Notes: generated by a model from the letters alone, not told the origin. A DNA stretch of 64,000 nt from CBDCVN01 sp965223045 (GCA_965223045.1 CBDCVN010000013.1:3286001-3350000); one strand, 5' to 3'; positions 53,155 through 61,715 are shown, counted from the first letter of the stretch. Translations and numbers: made by a program.

Positions 53155-53994
53155 TCATTTCAGGTCACTGTCTGAATCGGGAATGACCTCGGATACCGCA
53201 TAGGCTCGAGTGAACATAGTGGCACGGTTCAGCCACACCACCGAAATTGCAATGAGCACGAAGAAGTAGGTGTCATATGGCTGCGCATCCGGCCAAAGTG
53301 GATTGATGAGTTGAAAGTGAAACAGAGCGGGTAACAGGATGCTGCCGCGTGATGTGTTAAACAGGGGAGTAACGATCACAGCGAGGGCTAAATTGCCGAT
53401 GAAGAAAGGCATAAAGCTCCAATCGCTTTGCACAGTCCCTGCTAGATAGAATGCTGGAAGATGCCAAGCCCCCCAAGTCGCCCCGATCAATAGCCCCGCC
53501 CAGATTGGTGCCATGTGCCGCTGCAGGATAGGCTGTGCCACGCCACGCCAGCCAAACTCTTCCACTGGGCCAAGGAACAACCTGAAAACCATTAGTCCGA
53601 GTAGAGGACTGAGGTTGTCGAAGGGTAAAGGGTCCATCAAAGTCCCCTTCACCAACGCACCCGCAGCAAAAGTCAACGGAATGCCGATCAGCAGGAACGC
53701 TGCCCACCCCAAGGAACATCTCCAGAGTGCAAGGCGAGAGAGAAATGATCTAATCCCAGAAAATCCGCCATAGATCAGTGTCACGATGAATGCGGCAAAT
53801 GCGGGCCCCCAAGTGGCTAAGATGAAAAACGGGTGGGTGCTGCTGATCTCTCCGAACCATTCAACGGATTGGTCCGGATAAAAGATGTAGATACCGATCA
53901 GACCCCAAGTTATTGCGAAGGTAATGAGAACGAATGGAAGGATCGCAATCGACGGCATCTTCCATTGGCTACGCGAGTAAGAAATCTCTGTCAT
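53155..53994 (-). CDS. CPBP family intramembrane metalloprotease
   Basis: 279 residues from ATG 53994 (GGA 5 nt upstream); ATG 54003 and a TTG at 54009 are alternatives. Seven or eight membrane helices. The Abi/CPBP motifs are present: motif 1 EEFGWRGVAQPIL near 150, motif 2 WGAWHLPAF near 182, and motif 3 LLPALFHFQ with the His near 232. Such proteases cleave membrane proteins or process prenylated peptides. GC is about 50 %. It diverges from the small membrane gene at 54.3 kb. Confidence 0.88.
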   Translation of the reverse strand: MTEISYSRSQWKMPSIAILPFVLITFAITWGLIGIYIFYPDQSVEWFGEISSTHPFFILATWGPAFAAFIVTLIYGGFSGIRSFLSRLALWRCSLGWAAFLLIGIPLTFAAGALVKGTLMDPLPFDNLSPLLGLMVFRLFLGPVEEFGWRGVAQPILQRHMAPIWAGLLIGATWGAWHLPAFYLAGTVQSDWSFMPFFIGNLALAVIVTPLFNTSRGSILLPALFHFQLINPLWPDAQPYDTYFFVLIAISVVWLNRATMFTRAYAVSEVIPDSDSDLK

Positions 53995-54076
53995 TGGTTC
54001 CATCCACAAAGCGCAACAACTGATGTTGCAAACACTAACATCACGTTTACCATCATAAATGTTTGCTAACAGTAGT

Positions 54077-54182
54077 ATGTCAGAAAAAGTCCTACATGGC
54101 TTGTAAGACTTTCACCTGTTACTAGAGATAAAGTAACCATCTAGAATAAGGTGATTTTTTTGCTTTAGTTGAGAGGAGTAAC
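54077..54182 (+). repeat. Shared upstream module, copy B
   Basis: Box ATGTCAG...CCTACAT at 54077-54097, then CTAGAATAAGGTG and a ribosome site GAGAGGAG just before the ATG at 54183. Aligns with copies A and C, so it looks like a promoter/operator region placed before different genes. Confidence 0.65.
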
Positions 54183-54326
54183 ATGTCGAAAGCTTATGAG
54201 CGTGGGAAGTTTGTTGTTAGATTAGTCAGCAAGCAGCTTGTCTCAATCGTTAGGCAGCCTCAAGTGAGTGCCGTCTCACTGGGGCAACTCGTACTGTGTC
54301 TGTTTGAATGGAGGCAGTCCCGATGA
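54183..54326 (+). CDS. Small 47-residue leader or remnant gene
   Basis: ATG 54183 has a strong site GAGAGGAG 6 nt upstream. The product MSKAYERGKFVVRLVSKQLV continues to a TGA at 54324 that overlaps the next start (ATGATGA), so it is coupled to the membrane protein gene. The family is not recognised; the basic start and abrupt end could be the N-terminus of a longer lost protein. No membrane segment. Confidence 0.45.
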   Translation: MSKAYERGKFVVRLVSKQLVSIVRQPQVSAVSLGQLVLCLFEWRQSR

Positions 54327-54733
54327 TGAGGAAGAGTTTGTTCAATGGGTTGGGAGTTCTACAAGCGTTTATCGGCGTTGGTGCAGTGGCAGGCGGTCTG
54401 GGGCTAGCGCTGAACCCAAGTGGCGAGAGTCTTGGAATACCGCTCGAGCTGCTCGAGGAAACGCCTTTCGTAACTTATCTAATTCCGGGCATCGTTCTCT
54501 TCACTGTAAACGGCTTGGGCAATCTCCTCGGAGCAGTCTTATCCTTCGCACGACATTGGTACGCTGGCGAGACAGCGATAGCTCTCGGGACCTTCCTCGT
54601 TGCATGGATCCTAGTTCAAGGCTACTGGATGTCGGGGTTCCACTGGCTCCATTGGCTGTATCTCGGTCTGGGGGTAGTTGAGACACTTCTGGGATGGTCA
54701 GTCCGAAGGACGGCAAGACGGTTGGCTGCTTAA
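54323..54733 (+). CDS. Small four-helix membrane protein
   Basis: 136 residues from ATG 54323, preceded by GGAGG with 8-nt spacing; an ATG at 54308 is upstream of that site. Helices: VLQAFIGVGAVAGGLGLAL, TYLIPGIVLFTVNGLGNLLG, AIALGTFLVAWILVQGYWMS and LHWLYLGLGVVETLLGW. The tail is basic (RRTARRLAA). GC about 55 %, the highest in the window. I recognise no named family. Confidence 0.65.
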   Translation: MMRKSLFNGLGVLQAFIGVGAVAGGLGLALNPSGESLGIPLELLEETPFVTYLIPGIVLFTVNGLGNLLGAVLSFARHWYAGETAIALGTFLVAWILVQGYWMSGFHWLHWLYLGLGVVETLLGWSVRRTARRLAA

Positions 54734-54931
54734 CAGTGAATTCTTTTCCATCATTGTCGTTCCACAAGATTCTCTAGCATTTCAGCTAAATGCTCAAAGA
54801 TCCAAAAATGTCCCGCACCCTTAATAAATTCTGCTTCACAATTAGGAACCTTCTCAGCTATATATTGACCCATGGATAGGGGTAAGTAACAGTGTTGAAA
54901 TATCTATTACTATCTGATAGTATTTTATACT

Positions 54932-55546
54932 ATGTCTGCAAAGTTAATCAAAATAGGTCAAGCTGCTGAATTACTTGGCGTAACAATGCAGACTTTGCGT
55001 AAATGGGAAACCACAGGGGAACTAATTCCTGATAGGAAAAGTAAAAGTGGAACACGGTATTATGATGCTAATAAGCTTCAAAATTTAAGCAATGAGGCAG
55101 CTCCTACAATTTGCTATGCTCGGGTTAGTAGCCAAGATCAGAAAGCTGATCTAGATAGGCAACAAGCCATGTTAGAAGCTTATTGTGCAGCAAAAGGTTG
55201 GAAATCAGAAGTTATAAGAGATCTTGGTAGTGGGATGAACTACCGAAAGAAAGGATTAAATAAATTACTAGAGTTAATAGTTACTAGGGAGATTAAGCGA
55301 CTGGTCTTAACTCATAAAGATAGATTACTAAGATTTGGTGCTGAATTGGTTTTTACCATATGTGAATTACAAAATATTGAAATTGTAATTATCCATAAAG
55401 GAGAACAACCAACATTTGAAGAAGAGTTGGCACAAGACGTACTAGAGATTATAACTGTGTTTAGCGCAAGGTTGTATGGTAGCAGAAGCAAAAAGCATAA
55501 AAAGATGATGGAAAAGTTACAGGATGCTGCGAGTACACAAGATTAG
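54932..55546 (+). CDS. tnpA: IS607-family serine recombinase (TnpA)
   Basis: 204 residues. A MerR-like helix-turn-helix at residues 5-55 (IGQAAELLGVTMQTLRKWET) precedes the resolvase domain. The nucleophile Ser is in YARVSSQDQKADLDRQ, about residue 67, and HKDRLLRFG contains the catalytic Arg pair. N-terminal DNA-binding followed by catalytic domain is the IS607 order. It overlaps tnpB by 23 bp. Confidence 0.93.
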   Translation: MSAKLIKIGQAAELLGVTMQTLRKWETTGELIPDRKSKSGTRYYDANKLQNLSNEAAPTICYARVSSQDQKADLDRQQAMLEAYCAAKGWKSEVIRDLGSGMNYRKKGLNKLLELIVTREIKRLVLTHKDRLLRFGAELVFTICELQNIEIVIIHKGEQPTFEEELAQDVLEIITVFSARLYGSRSKKHKKMMEKLQDAASTQD

Positions 55547-56645
55547 GCTAGAACCTACACGTAAACAAGGTGAATATTTGAGTAAAGCTTGTGGTGTTGC
55601 AAGATTTGCCTATAATTGGGCTCTAGCAGAATGGCAGCAACGATATAAAGCTAAACAGCAAGTTAACGAAGCCAAGCTAAGAAAAGAACTGAACGCTATT
55701 AAGCTTATCCAATTTCCTTGGATGTATGAAGTCACTAAATCTGCACCACAGCAAGCCATTAAGAATTTAGGATTAGCGTATGCACATGCTTTTAGGCGAT
55801 TCAAGCTTTACCAAGCTGGCAAGATAAAAAAAGCTGAAATAGGATTCCCTAAGTTCCATACTAAAGGGAAGAATGATAGTTTTAGAGCTGATAATGGACC
55901 TGAAACCCTAAAAGTAGAAGGTCAAGCAGTTAAACTTCCTAAGATTGGCTGGATAAAAATGTCTGAAGAATTAAGATTCCAAGGCACTATAAAATCTGGC
56001 ACTGTCTCAAGGACAGCAGACAAATGGTATATAGCTTTAACTGTTGATTGCCCATTTCATGCGAGTGAAAACCAAGCTGGCATGATAGGTGTTGATCTGG
56101 GTATAAGCAAGTTAGCCACATTGTCTAATGGTCAAGAAATAGAAGGAGCAAAGGCGTTAAGAGTTTTAACTAAACGCCTAGAACTGGTACAAAAGCGATT
56201 AAGCAAAAAGCAAAAAGGTTCTAAGAATAGAACTAATGCTAAAATGGAAGTTGCGAAACTACATGCTGCCATAGCAAATAAGCGACTTGATGTTATACAT
56301 AAACTAACAACGTATTTAACCAAAAACTTTAAAAAGATTGCCATTGAGGATTTGAATGTAAAAGGCATGCTTAAAAACCACAAGCTAGCCAAATACATTG
56401 CTGATGGTGGTTTTGCGGAGTTTAGAAGACAGTTAACTTATAAAGCTGAAATGTATGGCAGTGAAATAGTAGTTGCAGACAGATTTTATCCTTCTACAAA
56501 GATGTGTAGTAACTGTAGCGCAATGCATGAAATGCCCTTAAGTAAACGTGTCTTTGAATGCGAATGTGGATTTAAAGCTGATAGAGATTTAAATGCAGCT
56601 CTGAATCTTGAGAAATTATGTACCGTGAGTTGCACGGAAACTTAA
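55524..56645 (+). CDS. tnpB: RNA-guided nuclease TnpB (IS607)
   Basis: 373 residues. RuvC-like residues are present: Asp in GVDLGISKLATLSNG near 195, Glu in IAIEDLNVKGML near 280, and the last Asp in ADRDLNAALNLEKL near 357. The zinc ribbon is CSNC...CECG between them. The N-terminal part starts HKIRLEPTRKQGEYLSKACG as in typical TnpB. TnpB proteins cut DNA with an RNA copied from the element's right end. All catalytic residues are visible, so it may be active. Confidence 0.93.
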   Translation: MLRVHKIRLEPTRKQGEYLSKACGVARFAYNWALAEWQQRYKAKQQVNEAKLRKELNAIKLIQFPWMYEVTKSAPQQAIKNLGLAYAHAFRRFKLYQAGKIKKAEIGFPKFHTKGKNDSFRADNGPETLKVEGQAVKLPKIGWIKMSEELRFQGTIKSGTVSRTADKWYIALTVDCPFHASENQAGMIGVDLGISKLATLSNGQEIEGAKALRVLTKRLELVQKRLSKKQKGSKNRTNAKMEVAKLHAAIANKRLDVIHKLTTYLTKNFKKIAIEDLNVKGMLKNHKLAKYIADGGFAEFRRQLTYKAEMYGSEIVVADRFYPSTKMCSNCSAMHEMPLSKRVFECECGFKADRDLNAALNLEKLCTVSCTET

Positions 56646-56767
56646 GCCTGTGGAGCTTGGAGCTCTGGCTATGACCATTAGGACATAGTGAAACTACTTT
56701 CTATGAAGCAGGAATTAAAGCAGATATCAGCAGATTTTTGTAGATATCATAAGACTTTTTACAACGG
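56590..56767 (+). ncRNA. Candidate omega RNA (reRNA) of TnpB
   Basis: In TnpB elements the guide RNA scaffold covers the end of tnpB and the element's right end. Here the 120 bp after the stop contain GTGAAACTACTTTCTATGAA and GCAGGAATTAAAG, a pattern often seen at such ends, and a stem of two GATATC copies around 56722-56758. The guide would start at the flank AACACTGATATC. Location is inferred from the family; no transcript evidence. Confidence 0.45.
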
Positions 56768-57226
56768 AACACTGATATCTTCTTCACCTTGCCAGAGATA
56801 GAGTTTGGTCTTGATCTCGTCCAGCGGTATTGGCCAATTACTAGGGATCATTGCGTCATACCAGCTGCCGATGCCCCCTTGACGGTAACCCTCATTGCGA
56901 TCAGCTCGGATCAACTCAGCGATGTTAAGATGCTCATAAACTTTTCTGTCGGTTTCGCTAAACTCTGTGAGGATCATTTTAATATAAATCTTAGGGAATT
57001 TTCTTGCTAGCCAAGCAAATATCCTCATTTGCAACTTGAACAGTTTTGACAATTTAGGTGCTTTGGCCCACATCATACGAACAGGAGCAGCTATGTTCTT
57101 ATCTGTCTCTGCGATAAAAGGTCCAACACTGGCAAAGATTGAGCTTACCCCCAAAAACTGGACAGAAAACCCCGGCGAAATTAAGGTCCATAGAAGATGT
57201 AAAATATCTAGAATATGGAGATATAA

Positions 57227-57520
57227 ATGAGCCAGACAAAAGGAATAAGAAAAACATATAAGAAAGAATTCAAAGCTAAAGTTGCAGCAGCAGCCATAGT
57301 TGGAGAGAAGAATCTTGCAGAATTAGCAAATCAATATGGTGTACACACCACTCAAATTAAAGAATGGAAAAAAGCTGGATCAGAAGCATTGCATGAAAGA
57401 TTTTCACTACTAAGGGGCAGGAAAGCCAAACTGCAAGAACGTAGAGAGGCTGCACTGTACGAACAGATTGGCAAATTGAAAATGGAACTAGATTTTTTGT
57501 CCAAAGGGCTCAAAAACTGA
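57227..57520 (+). CDS. IS3-family OrfA
   Basis: 97 residues, helix-turn-helix protein of the IS3 transposase: YKKEFKAKVAAAAIVGEKNL then ANQYGVHTTQIKEWKK, followed by a leucine-zipper-like stretch. Near the end, GATTTTTTGTCC holds six Ts, a likely -1 frameshift site giving the OrfAB fusion. Confidence 0.9.
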   Translation: MSQTKGIRKTYKKEFKAKVAAAAIVGEKNLAELANQYGVHTTQIKEWKKAGSEALHERFSLLRGRKAKLQERREAALYEQIGKLKMELDFLSKGLKN

Positions 57521-57534
57521 GTCAAGAGGAACGT

Positions 57535-58371
57535 ATGTTGATAGTCGATCCAAGGCACCCTCAATTGAGCATTACTAAGCAATGTGAGTTACTGAGACTG
57601 AATCGTAGTAGTTATTACTATCGACCTACAGGAATTAGTGACCTCAATGAAAAGTTGATGCAAAGGATAGATGAGTTGTATACAGATCATCCTTTTCTAG
57701 GTTATCGCAAGATAACAGCAATGCTAAATAGAGAAAGCTATAAGGTCAATCATAAAAGAGTATATCGTTTGATGTGTCTGATGGGTTTGCAAGCTATATA
57801 TGCCAAACCCAAACTAAGTAAACCAAAGGAAGGACATAAAATTTACCCATACCTTCTGAAAAACAAAATCATAAACAAACCAAATCAGGTATGGGCTAGT
57901 GATATTACGTATATACGTTTGCAAGGAGGATATTGCTATCTGGTAGTAGTAATGGATTGGTATAGCCGTTATGTTGTTTCATGGGAAGTTTCGAATAGCA
58001 TGAAAGCAGAGTTTTGTATAGAAGCATTAGAAGAGGCGCTGGAAGGAGAGAAGCCAGAGATATTCAATACAGATCAAGGTAGTCAGTACACAAGTCATGA
58101 GTTTACGGATATATTGAAGGTAAACGAAATAGCAATCAGCATGGACGGAAGAGGGTGCTACATGGATAATATATTTACAGAAAGGTTGTGGAGAACGGTA
58201 AAGTATGAAGAAGTATATCTAAAGGAATACAAAAATATAGAGCAAGGAAGGGAAGAAATAGGAAAGTACTTACAATTTTATAACAGTGAACGTCCGCATC
58301 AATCATTGCAGTACAAAACGCCTGAATTAGTTTACAGAGAGGAGAAAACTAAATCAATAATAACAGGATAG
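57535..58371 (+). CDS. IS3-family OrfB (transposase catalytic part)
   Basis: 278 residues from ATG 57535; the open frame reaches back to the T-run in orfA, so the natural product is an OrfAB fusion. The HTH_21-like segment (GYRKITAMLNRESYKVNHKR) is followed by the rve integrase core: WASDITYIRLQG with the first Asp, IFNTDQGSQYTSHEF with the second, and DNIFTERLWRTVKYEEVYL with the Glu. Complete. Confidence 0.92.
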   Translation: MLIVDPRHPQLSITKQCELLRLNRSSYYYRPTGISDLNEKLMQRIDELYTDHPFLGYRKITAMLNRESYKVNHKRVYRLMCLMGLQAIYAKPKLSKPKEGHKIYPYLLKNKIINKPNQVWASDITYIRLQGGYCYLVVVMDWYSRYVVSWEVSNSMKAEFCIEALEEALEGEKPEIFNTDQGSQYTSHEFTDILKVNEIAISMDGRGCYMDNIFTERLWRTVKYEEVYLKEYKNIEQGREEIGKYLQFYNSERPHQSLQYKTPELVYREEKTKSIITG

Positions 58372-58922
58372 GTTGTTATCAAGCTTACAAACAATGTAAT
58401 CTCAATTTGTTATCCTTTTAGTAGGTCTTAATTAACCTTAATTTTTTGTCCGATCAATTGGGTTCACCTCAATACCAACTGAAGTTAAACGCTCAGGAAT
58501 TTTCCAAGCACAGGCTAAGGCATACGGTCCGCCACCGGATGGTCCAAAGACAGCGAAATTTTTTATTCTTAGTGAATCAGCCAGAGCTACAATGTCATTG
58601 GGCCAATTCTCGAGCGTAGTTACACCCTCTCTAAAATCAGTTCGACCAAAGCCGGGCCTATCTGGCGCAATTAAACGGACATTAGATAAAAAAGGCGACC
58701 CCGGTATCAAACCCCAGAGCAGCCGTGAATTGGGATTGCCATGAAAAACAAAAATAGGCTGACCTTTTGGGTCTCCATACTCCGCGTAGCAAAGCTGACG
58801 ACCATCAGGAAGTTTAAGGTAATTTTCAGTATTTTTATTATGCGACATTCTTTTCCCTTACATGCTTTCAGGGTAGTGCCCTTCATGTAATGATGAAGCA
58901 ATGGTTCCAACAGGATCAGAAT

Positions 58923-59030
58923 TCAACATATCATTACTTGTATAGGACTACCGAAAAATGTTGAGGCAATAACCCAATTCCAGATTGCTCCTACAAGAAA
59001 AAGACCTTTGTAATATTTATTTTTTGTCAT
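58923..59030 (-). pseudogene. N-terminal fragment of a membrane protein
   Basis: 35 codons: MTKNKYYKGLFLVGAIWNWV then IASTFFGSPIQVMIC and a stop. It looks like the first helix of a larger membrane protein. GGAAG precedes the ATG. The IS701 separates it from the upstream module copy C, whose ribosome-site-like GGAGG now lies just inside the flank of the IS. Confidence 0.5.
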
Positions 59031-59059
59031 CATATCTTCCTTTTAAATTCCTGAATTAC

Positions 59060-60589
59060 TATTACAGCGCAATGTCATGGAATATAACTCCTAGACAATA
59101 TAGCAAGAGTACGTTTTCGATGCGAAGCATAAGCAGTATAATTTCTGCGCTGATAGTAACGAATTAGATTTAGTGATTGAGCTATTGTCAATCTAGGTAA
59201 CGGTATTGCTGCCTTGAGCAGCACTCTTGCCTGTGGCAAAGTTAAAGCTGGAGACTTTTCTCCTAACATTAAACGCATCCTCACCAGAAAATGATGTGCT
59301 AGACAAGTTAATAGTATATGGTGATGCCAACCTAAGTAGCTTCTAGTTTCGTAGTGATCAAGCCCCAGTTCTTCTTTTGATTCCTCAAACGATGTTTCTA
59401 TCGGCCATCTCATTCCACTTAGCCACACTAATGTTTCTAGGCTGACTTCTTCTGAGTCATTGCACAAATAATAGCTTATCTCTCTTTTCTCATTTAGGTT
59501 ACGCCGAATTACCAACCACAGTTCCACTGGCTCTTCTTCTCCCCTTGTTTCCCATATTCGCTCAAAGGCAAATTCACATACTATTGGCCCTTTACTTCCT
59601 TCTTTCACTACATGTTTACTCCATTTTTCTGCTTCTATTTCCTTTGCTAACTCATCTATCCGTATTGATTCAATATTTGCCCTTGCTAGTTTCGGCTTCC
59701 TTCCCCTACCTTTATATTCAGGTACCTTGACCTCTGGCTTCTCCTTGTATACCTGCGTATCGCAAGATACTGCTGTAAAGTACTTTTTTCCTAATTCAGC
59801 TACTCCATCTCTAAACTCGATATTATTTCCATACAATGCATCTGCTAGCACATATTCAAAGCTCAAACGCCCTCTCTCTTCTGTCTTTTTTATCATTCCT
59901 AACGCTATTTCTGGTTTGGTTCTAAATTCTAGATCCTTTGGCACTCCACATTCTTCCCTTTTTTGTTCATGCTCTTTATCAAACCATTGTTCTGGTAAGT
60001 ACAACTGCCCTTCTGTTAAGGTATGTCCTTTGTTACTGGCATACCCTAGGTATACTCCTACTTGACTGTTCTCCACTTTTCCTACTGATCCACAATATTG
60101 CCTTGCTACTCCTACTGAGCTTTTTCCTTGTTTTACATTCCCTGATTCATCAACTATCAGTACTCCATCATTACCTAAACTTTCTGCAATAAGTTTTTGA
60201 TGCGTGTCAATCACAGGTTCTAACTGCCAAGGGCTTTGTCCTACAAAGTTTTGCATGCTACGGACATTCAGTCCTATTGATAGTGCCATTGCTTCTATAT
60301 TTTTTCGATCAAGGTTGCTTAACAAACCTTTTAGATAATGTCCTGTCCAGATCAAACTTTCAGGTCGTTTAAATGCTTCTTCAAACTCTGCTACGTATTC
60401 TTTGAGTTCTTTTGCTAGCGCTTCTATATCTGCTTCAACTAAGTTGCATTCTGGAGGACTTAAATTTACGGCCTCTTCTAATATTTCATTGTGTGCTTTA
60501 TAAATGTTTTTCATAGCCTTAATTTATTATTCACACTCGCACTTTTTTCGCACTTCCCCTTACTTAATATGCAACATTGCGCTGTAATA
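59060..60589 (-). mobile_element. IS701-family element (1,530 bp)
   Basis: Perfect 16-bp terminal repeats TATTACAGCGCAATGT, with TTAC on both sides (59056-59059 and 60590-60593), a 4-bp target duplication. It carries one transposase gene. It is the probable source of the ends seen in the MITE at 34539 and the remnant at 16886. Confidence 0.94.
59075..60514 (-). CDS. IS701-family transposase
   Basis: 479 residues. IS701 signatures: VLIVDESGNVKQGKSSVGVA with the first Asp, RQYCGSVGKVENSQVGVYLG, LADALYGNN with the second Asp, and a C-terminal WLSGMRWPIETSFEESKEEL with the Glu. The stop codon lies in the inner edge of the terminal repeat. Complete, so this copy could mobilise the small elements that share its ends. 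Confidence 0.94.
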   Translation of the reverse strand: MKNIYKAHNEILEEAVNLSPPECNLVEADIEALAKELKEYVAEFEEAFKRPESLIWTGHYLKGLLSNLDRKNIEAMALSIGLNVRSMQNFVGQSPWQLEPVIDTHQKLIAESLGNDGVLIVDESGNVKQGKSSVGVARQYCGSVGKVENSQVGVYLGYASNKGHTLTEGQLYLPEQWFDKEHEQKREECGVPKDLEFRTKPEIALGMIKKTEERGRLSFEYVLADALYGNNIEFRDGVAELGKKYFTAVSCDTQVYKEKPEVKVPEYKGRGRKPKLARANIESIRIDELAKEIEAEKWSKHVVKEGSKGPIVCEFAFERIWETRGEEEPVELWLVIRRNLNEKREISYYLCNDSEEVSLETLVWLSGMRWPIETSFEESKEELGLDHYETRSYLGWHHHILLTCLAHHFLVRMRLMLGEKSPALTLPQARVLLKAAIPLPRLTIAQSLNLIRYYQRRNYTAYASHRKRTLAILSRSYIP

Positions 60590-60596
60590 TTACCTC

Positions 60597-60712
60597 CTTT
60601 TGAAAAAGTAATATGCTTAAAAGCATCTGATACTCAGAGTTATTCTAGGCGATTACTTTTGCCTGATTAATCGGTAATATTCTGACGCGCTATGTAGGAC
60701 TTTTTCTGACAT
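60597..60712 (-). repeat. Shared upstream module, copy C
   Basis: Minus-strand copy: box at 60712-60692, then CGCCTAGAATAACTC, ATGCTTTTAAGCAT and AAAAGGAGG. The IS701 is inserted directly after the GGAGG. Before insertion the module would have preceded the membrane-protein fragment at 59030. Confidence 0.65.
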
Positions 60713-60739
60713 GCTGTTATTAGCTAATAGTAAGGCAGG

Positions 60740-61102
60740 TTAAAAATTCGCCAAAAGATCTACTAAACCCGCAACACCAGCGCCAAGAATGATAATCCAA
60801 GAAAAAGTTGAGTTAAATTCATTTTTAGGATGCCTGAGAAATAGCAAATGGAGAACCACATGGATGATAAAGAAGATGTCTAGCCCTCGGATTAAACCTT
60901 TATTTAATCCATTTGGAGTGTAAAGGTTCCATAAAAGGAGTACATATAGTGGCACGTGGAGACCCATAAAGATAAAGAAGCTGGTTTTTTCTTTTAGCCA
61001 AGAAGTTAATGGAAACATTCGCCATTCATGTTGTTGAACAGCGTCCATTTCATGAACGAAAAAGAAGGCTAAGGCAATAAAGAAATAGAAATGAGAATCC
61101 AT
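60740..61102 (-). CDS. Small membrane protein, DUF6713-like
   Basis: 120 residues with about four helices. The start DSHFYFFIALAFFFVHEMDA followed by HEWRMFPL resembles the DUF6713 group (His-Glu-x-Asp and HEWRM motifs). LHVPLYVLLLW and LDIFFIIHVVLHLLFLRHP are further helices. Role unknown. It begins 13 bp after the flavodoxin-like pseudogene and is probably from the same old operon. Confidence 0.55.
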   Translation of the reverse strand: MDSHFYFFIALAFFFVHEMDAVQQHEWRMFPLTSWLKEKTSFFIFMGLHVPLYVLLLWNLYTPNGLNKGLIRGLDIFFIIHVVLHLLFLRHPKNEFNSTFSWIIILGAGVAGLVDLLANF

Positions 61103-61115
61103 AGAAAGTTTTCGC

Positions 61116-61715
61116 CTAACTTAATTGGCTTGGGCATCCAAATTTCCCTAACTGCTGACAACGCTCGAGCCACTTTAAACGCTGTTGATCAGAAGAAGTA
61201 TTAATAGGGCCGAAAACAGTTCTTCGGGTAGGTTTAAAACCACAGTGTCGTAAGATTGGGTGATTGATGGAGCGCCAGAAGTTGTCTCCTCGAGCAACTT
61301 TCCCCAAACCCCAAGGTGCATTCTGGGTATAGATGACATGGGCTGAACGTCCTGTGAGCAATGGAATAACATATGGGTAGCTTTCTTTGTAATTCATAGC
61401 AAAATCTGGAACAAATACCCTGTCAATAAAACCTTTGAGAAGCGCTGGTAAGTTCCACCACCAATTAGGGGAAACGATAACAAAATGCTGACACCAATGA
61501 ATGTTAGCCTGTTGCTGAAGCAAGTCACTCTCGAGTTTATTTTGCTGGTAACCACCTCAAAGGATGGGGTCAAAGGAAAGCTCTCTTAAATGCACTAAAC
61601 GAATCTCAAATCCTGATTGAAGTGCACCTTTATAGTAAGCTTTTGCTAGATCTTCGACAAAACTACCTTCGTCAGGATGTGCATTAAATACAAATTTGCG
61701 CAATGTTGGTTTCAT
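61116..61715 (-). pseudogene. NAD(P)H dehydrogenase (flavodoxin fold) with in-frame stop
   Basis: From ATG 61715 the frame reads MKPTLRKFVFNAHPDEGSFV through LVHLRELSFDPIL, a TGA at 61559-61557, then GGYQQNKLESDLLQQQANIH onward in the same frame to 61116. The second half has PNWWWNLPALLKGFIDRVF, the flavin-contact motif of NQO/KefF-type quinone reductases. A single TGA, perhaps from CGA, splits a ~199-codon gene. The product from a TTG at 61523 would lack the first flavin loop. Confidence 0.8.

Larger units (their letters stand above)
54883..56767 (+). mobile_element. IS607-family element (~1,885 bp)
   Basis: Encodes a serine recombinase and TnpB. No terminal inverted repeats and no target duplication. 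The left flank ends ATAGGGG and the right end carries GG before AACACTG, so insertion occurred at GG, as known for IS607. Boundaries are fixed by the join that restores the hydrolase (S-V-P-L-S-M). Confidence 0.88.
57140..58471 (+). mobile_element. IS3-family element (1,332 bp)
   Basis: Imperfect terminal repeats TGAGCTTACCCCCAAAAACT and, reverse strand, TGAGGTGAACCCAATTGATC, both leading into GGACA. No clear 3-bp duplication. Contains orfA and orfB. Removal with the AT overlap joins the hydrolase as SVG-I-FASVG. Confidence 0.85.
54751..58848 (-). pseudogene. Alpha/beta hydrolase gene split by IS3 and IS607
   Basis: Three pieces rebuild one 293-codon gene. 58848-58472: MSHNKNTENYLKLPDGRQLC, oxyanion region VFHGNPNSR, nucleophile elbow GPSGGGPYA, to LTSVGI. 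57139-56768: FASVGPFIAETDKNI to YLWQGEEDISVP with the catalytic Asp. 54882-54751: LSMGQYIAEKVPNCEAEFIK then GAGHFWIFEHLAEML with the catalytic His. Both joins are in frame once the elements are removed. It is an intact-looking Ser-Asp-His hydrolase apart from the two insertions. Confidence 0.92.

Noticed and set aside
54268..54681. 137-codon frame overlapping the small membrane gene
   Set aside because: Wrong frame: the GGAGG-ATG at 54323 gives a clean four-helix protein, while this frame is Arg/Ser-rich noise.
61557..61559. TGA as selenocysteine or recoded Trp
   Set aside because: The family has no selenoproteins that I know of, no SECIS-like hairpin is seen, and TGA is used as an ordinary stop in many genes here.
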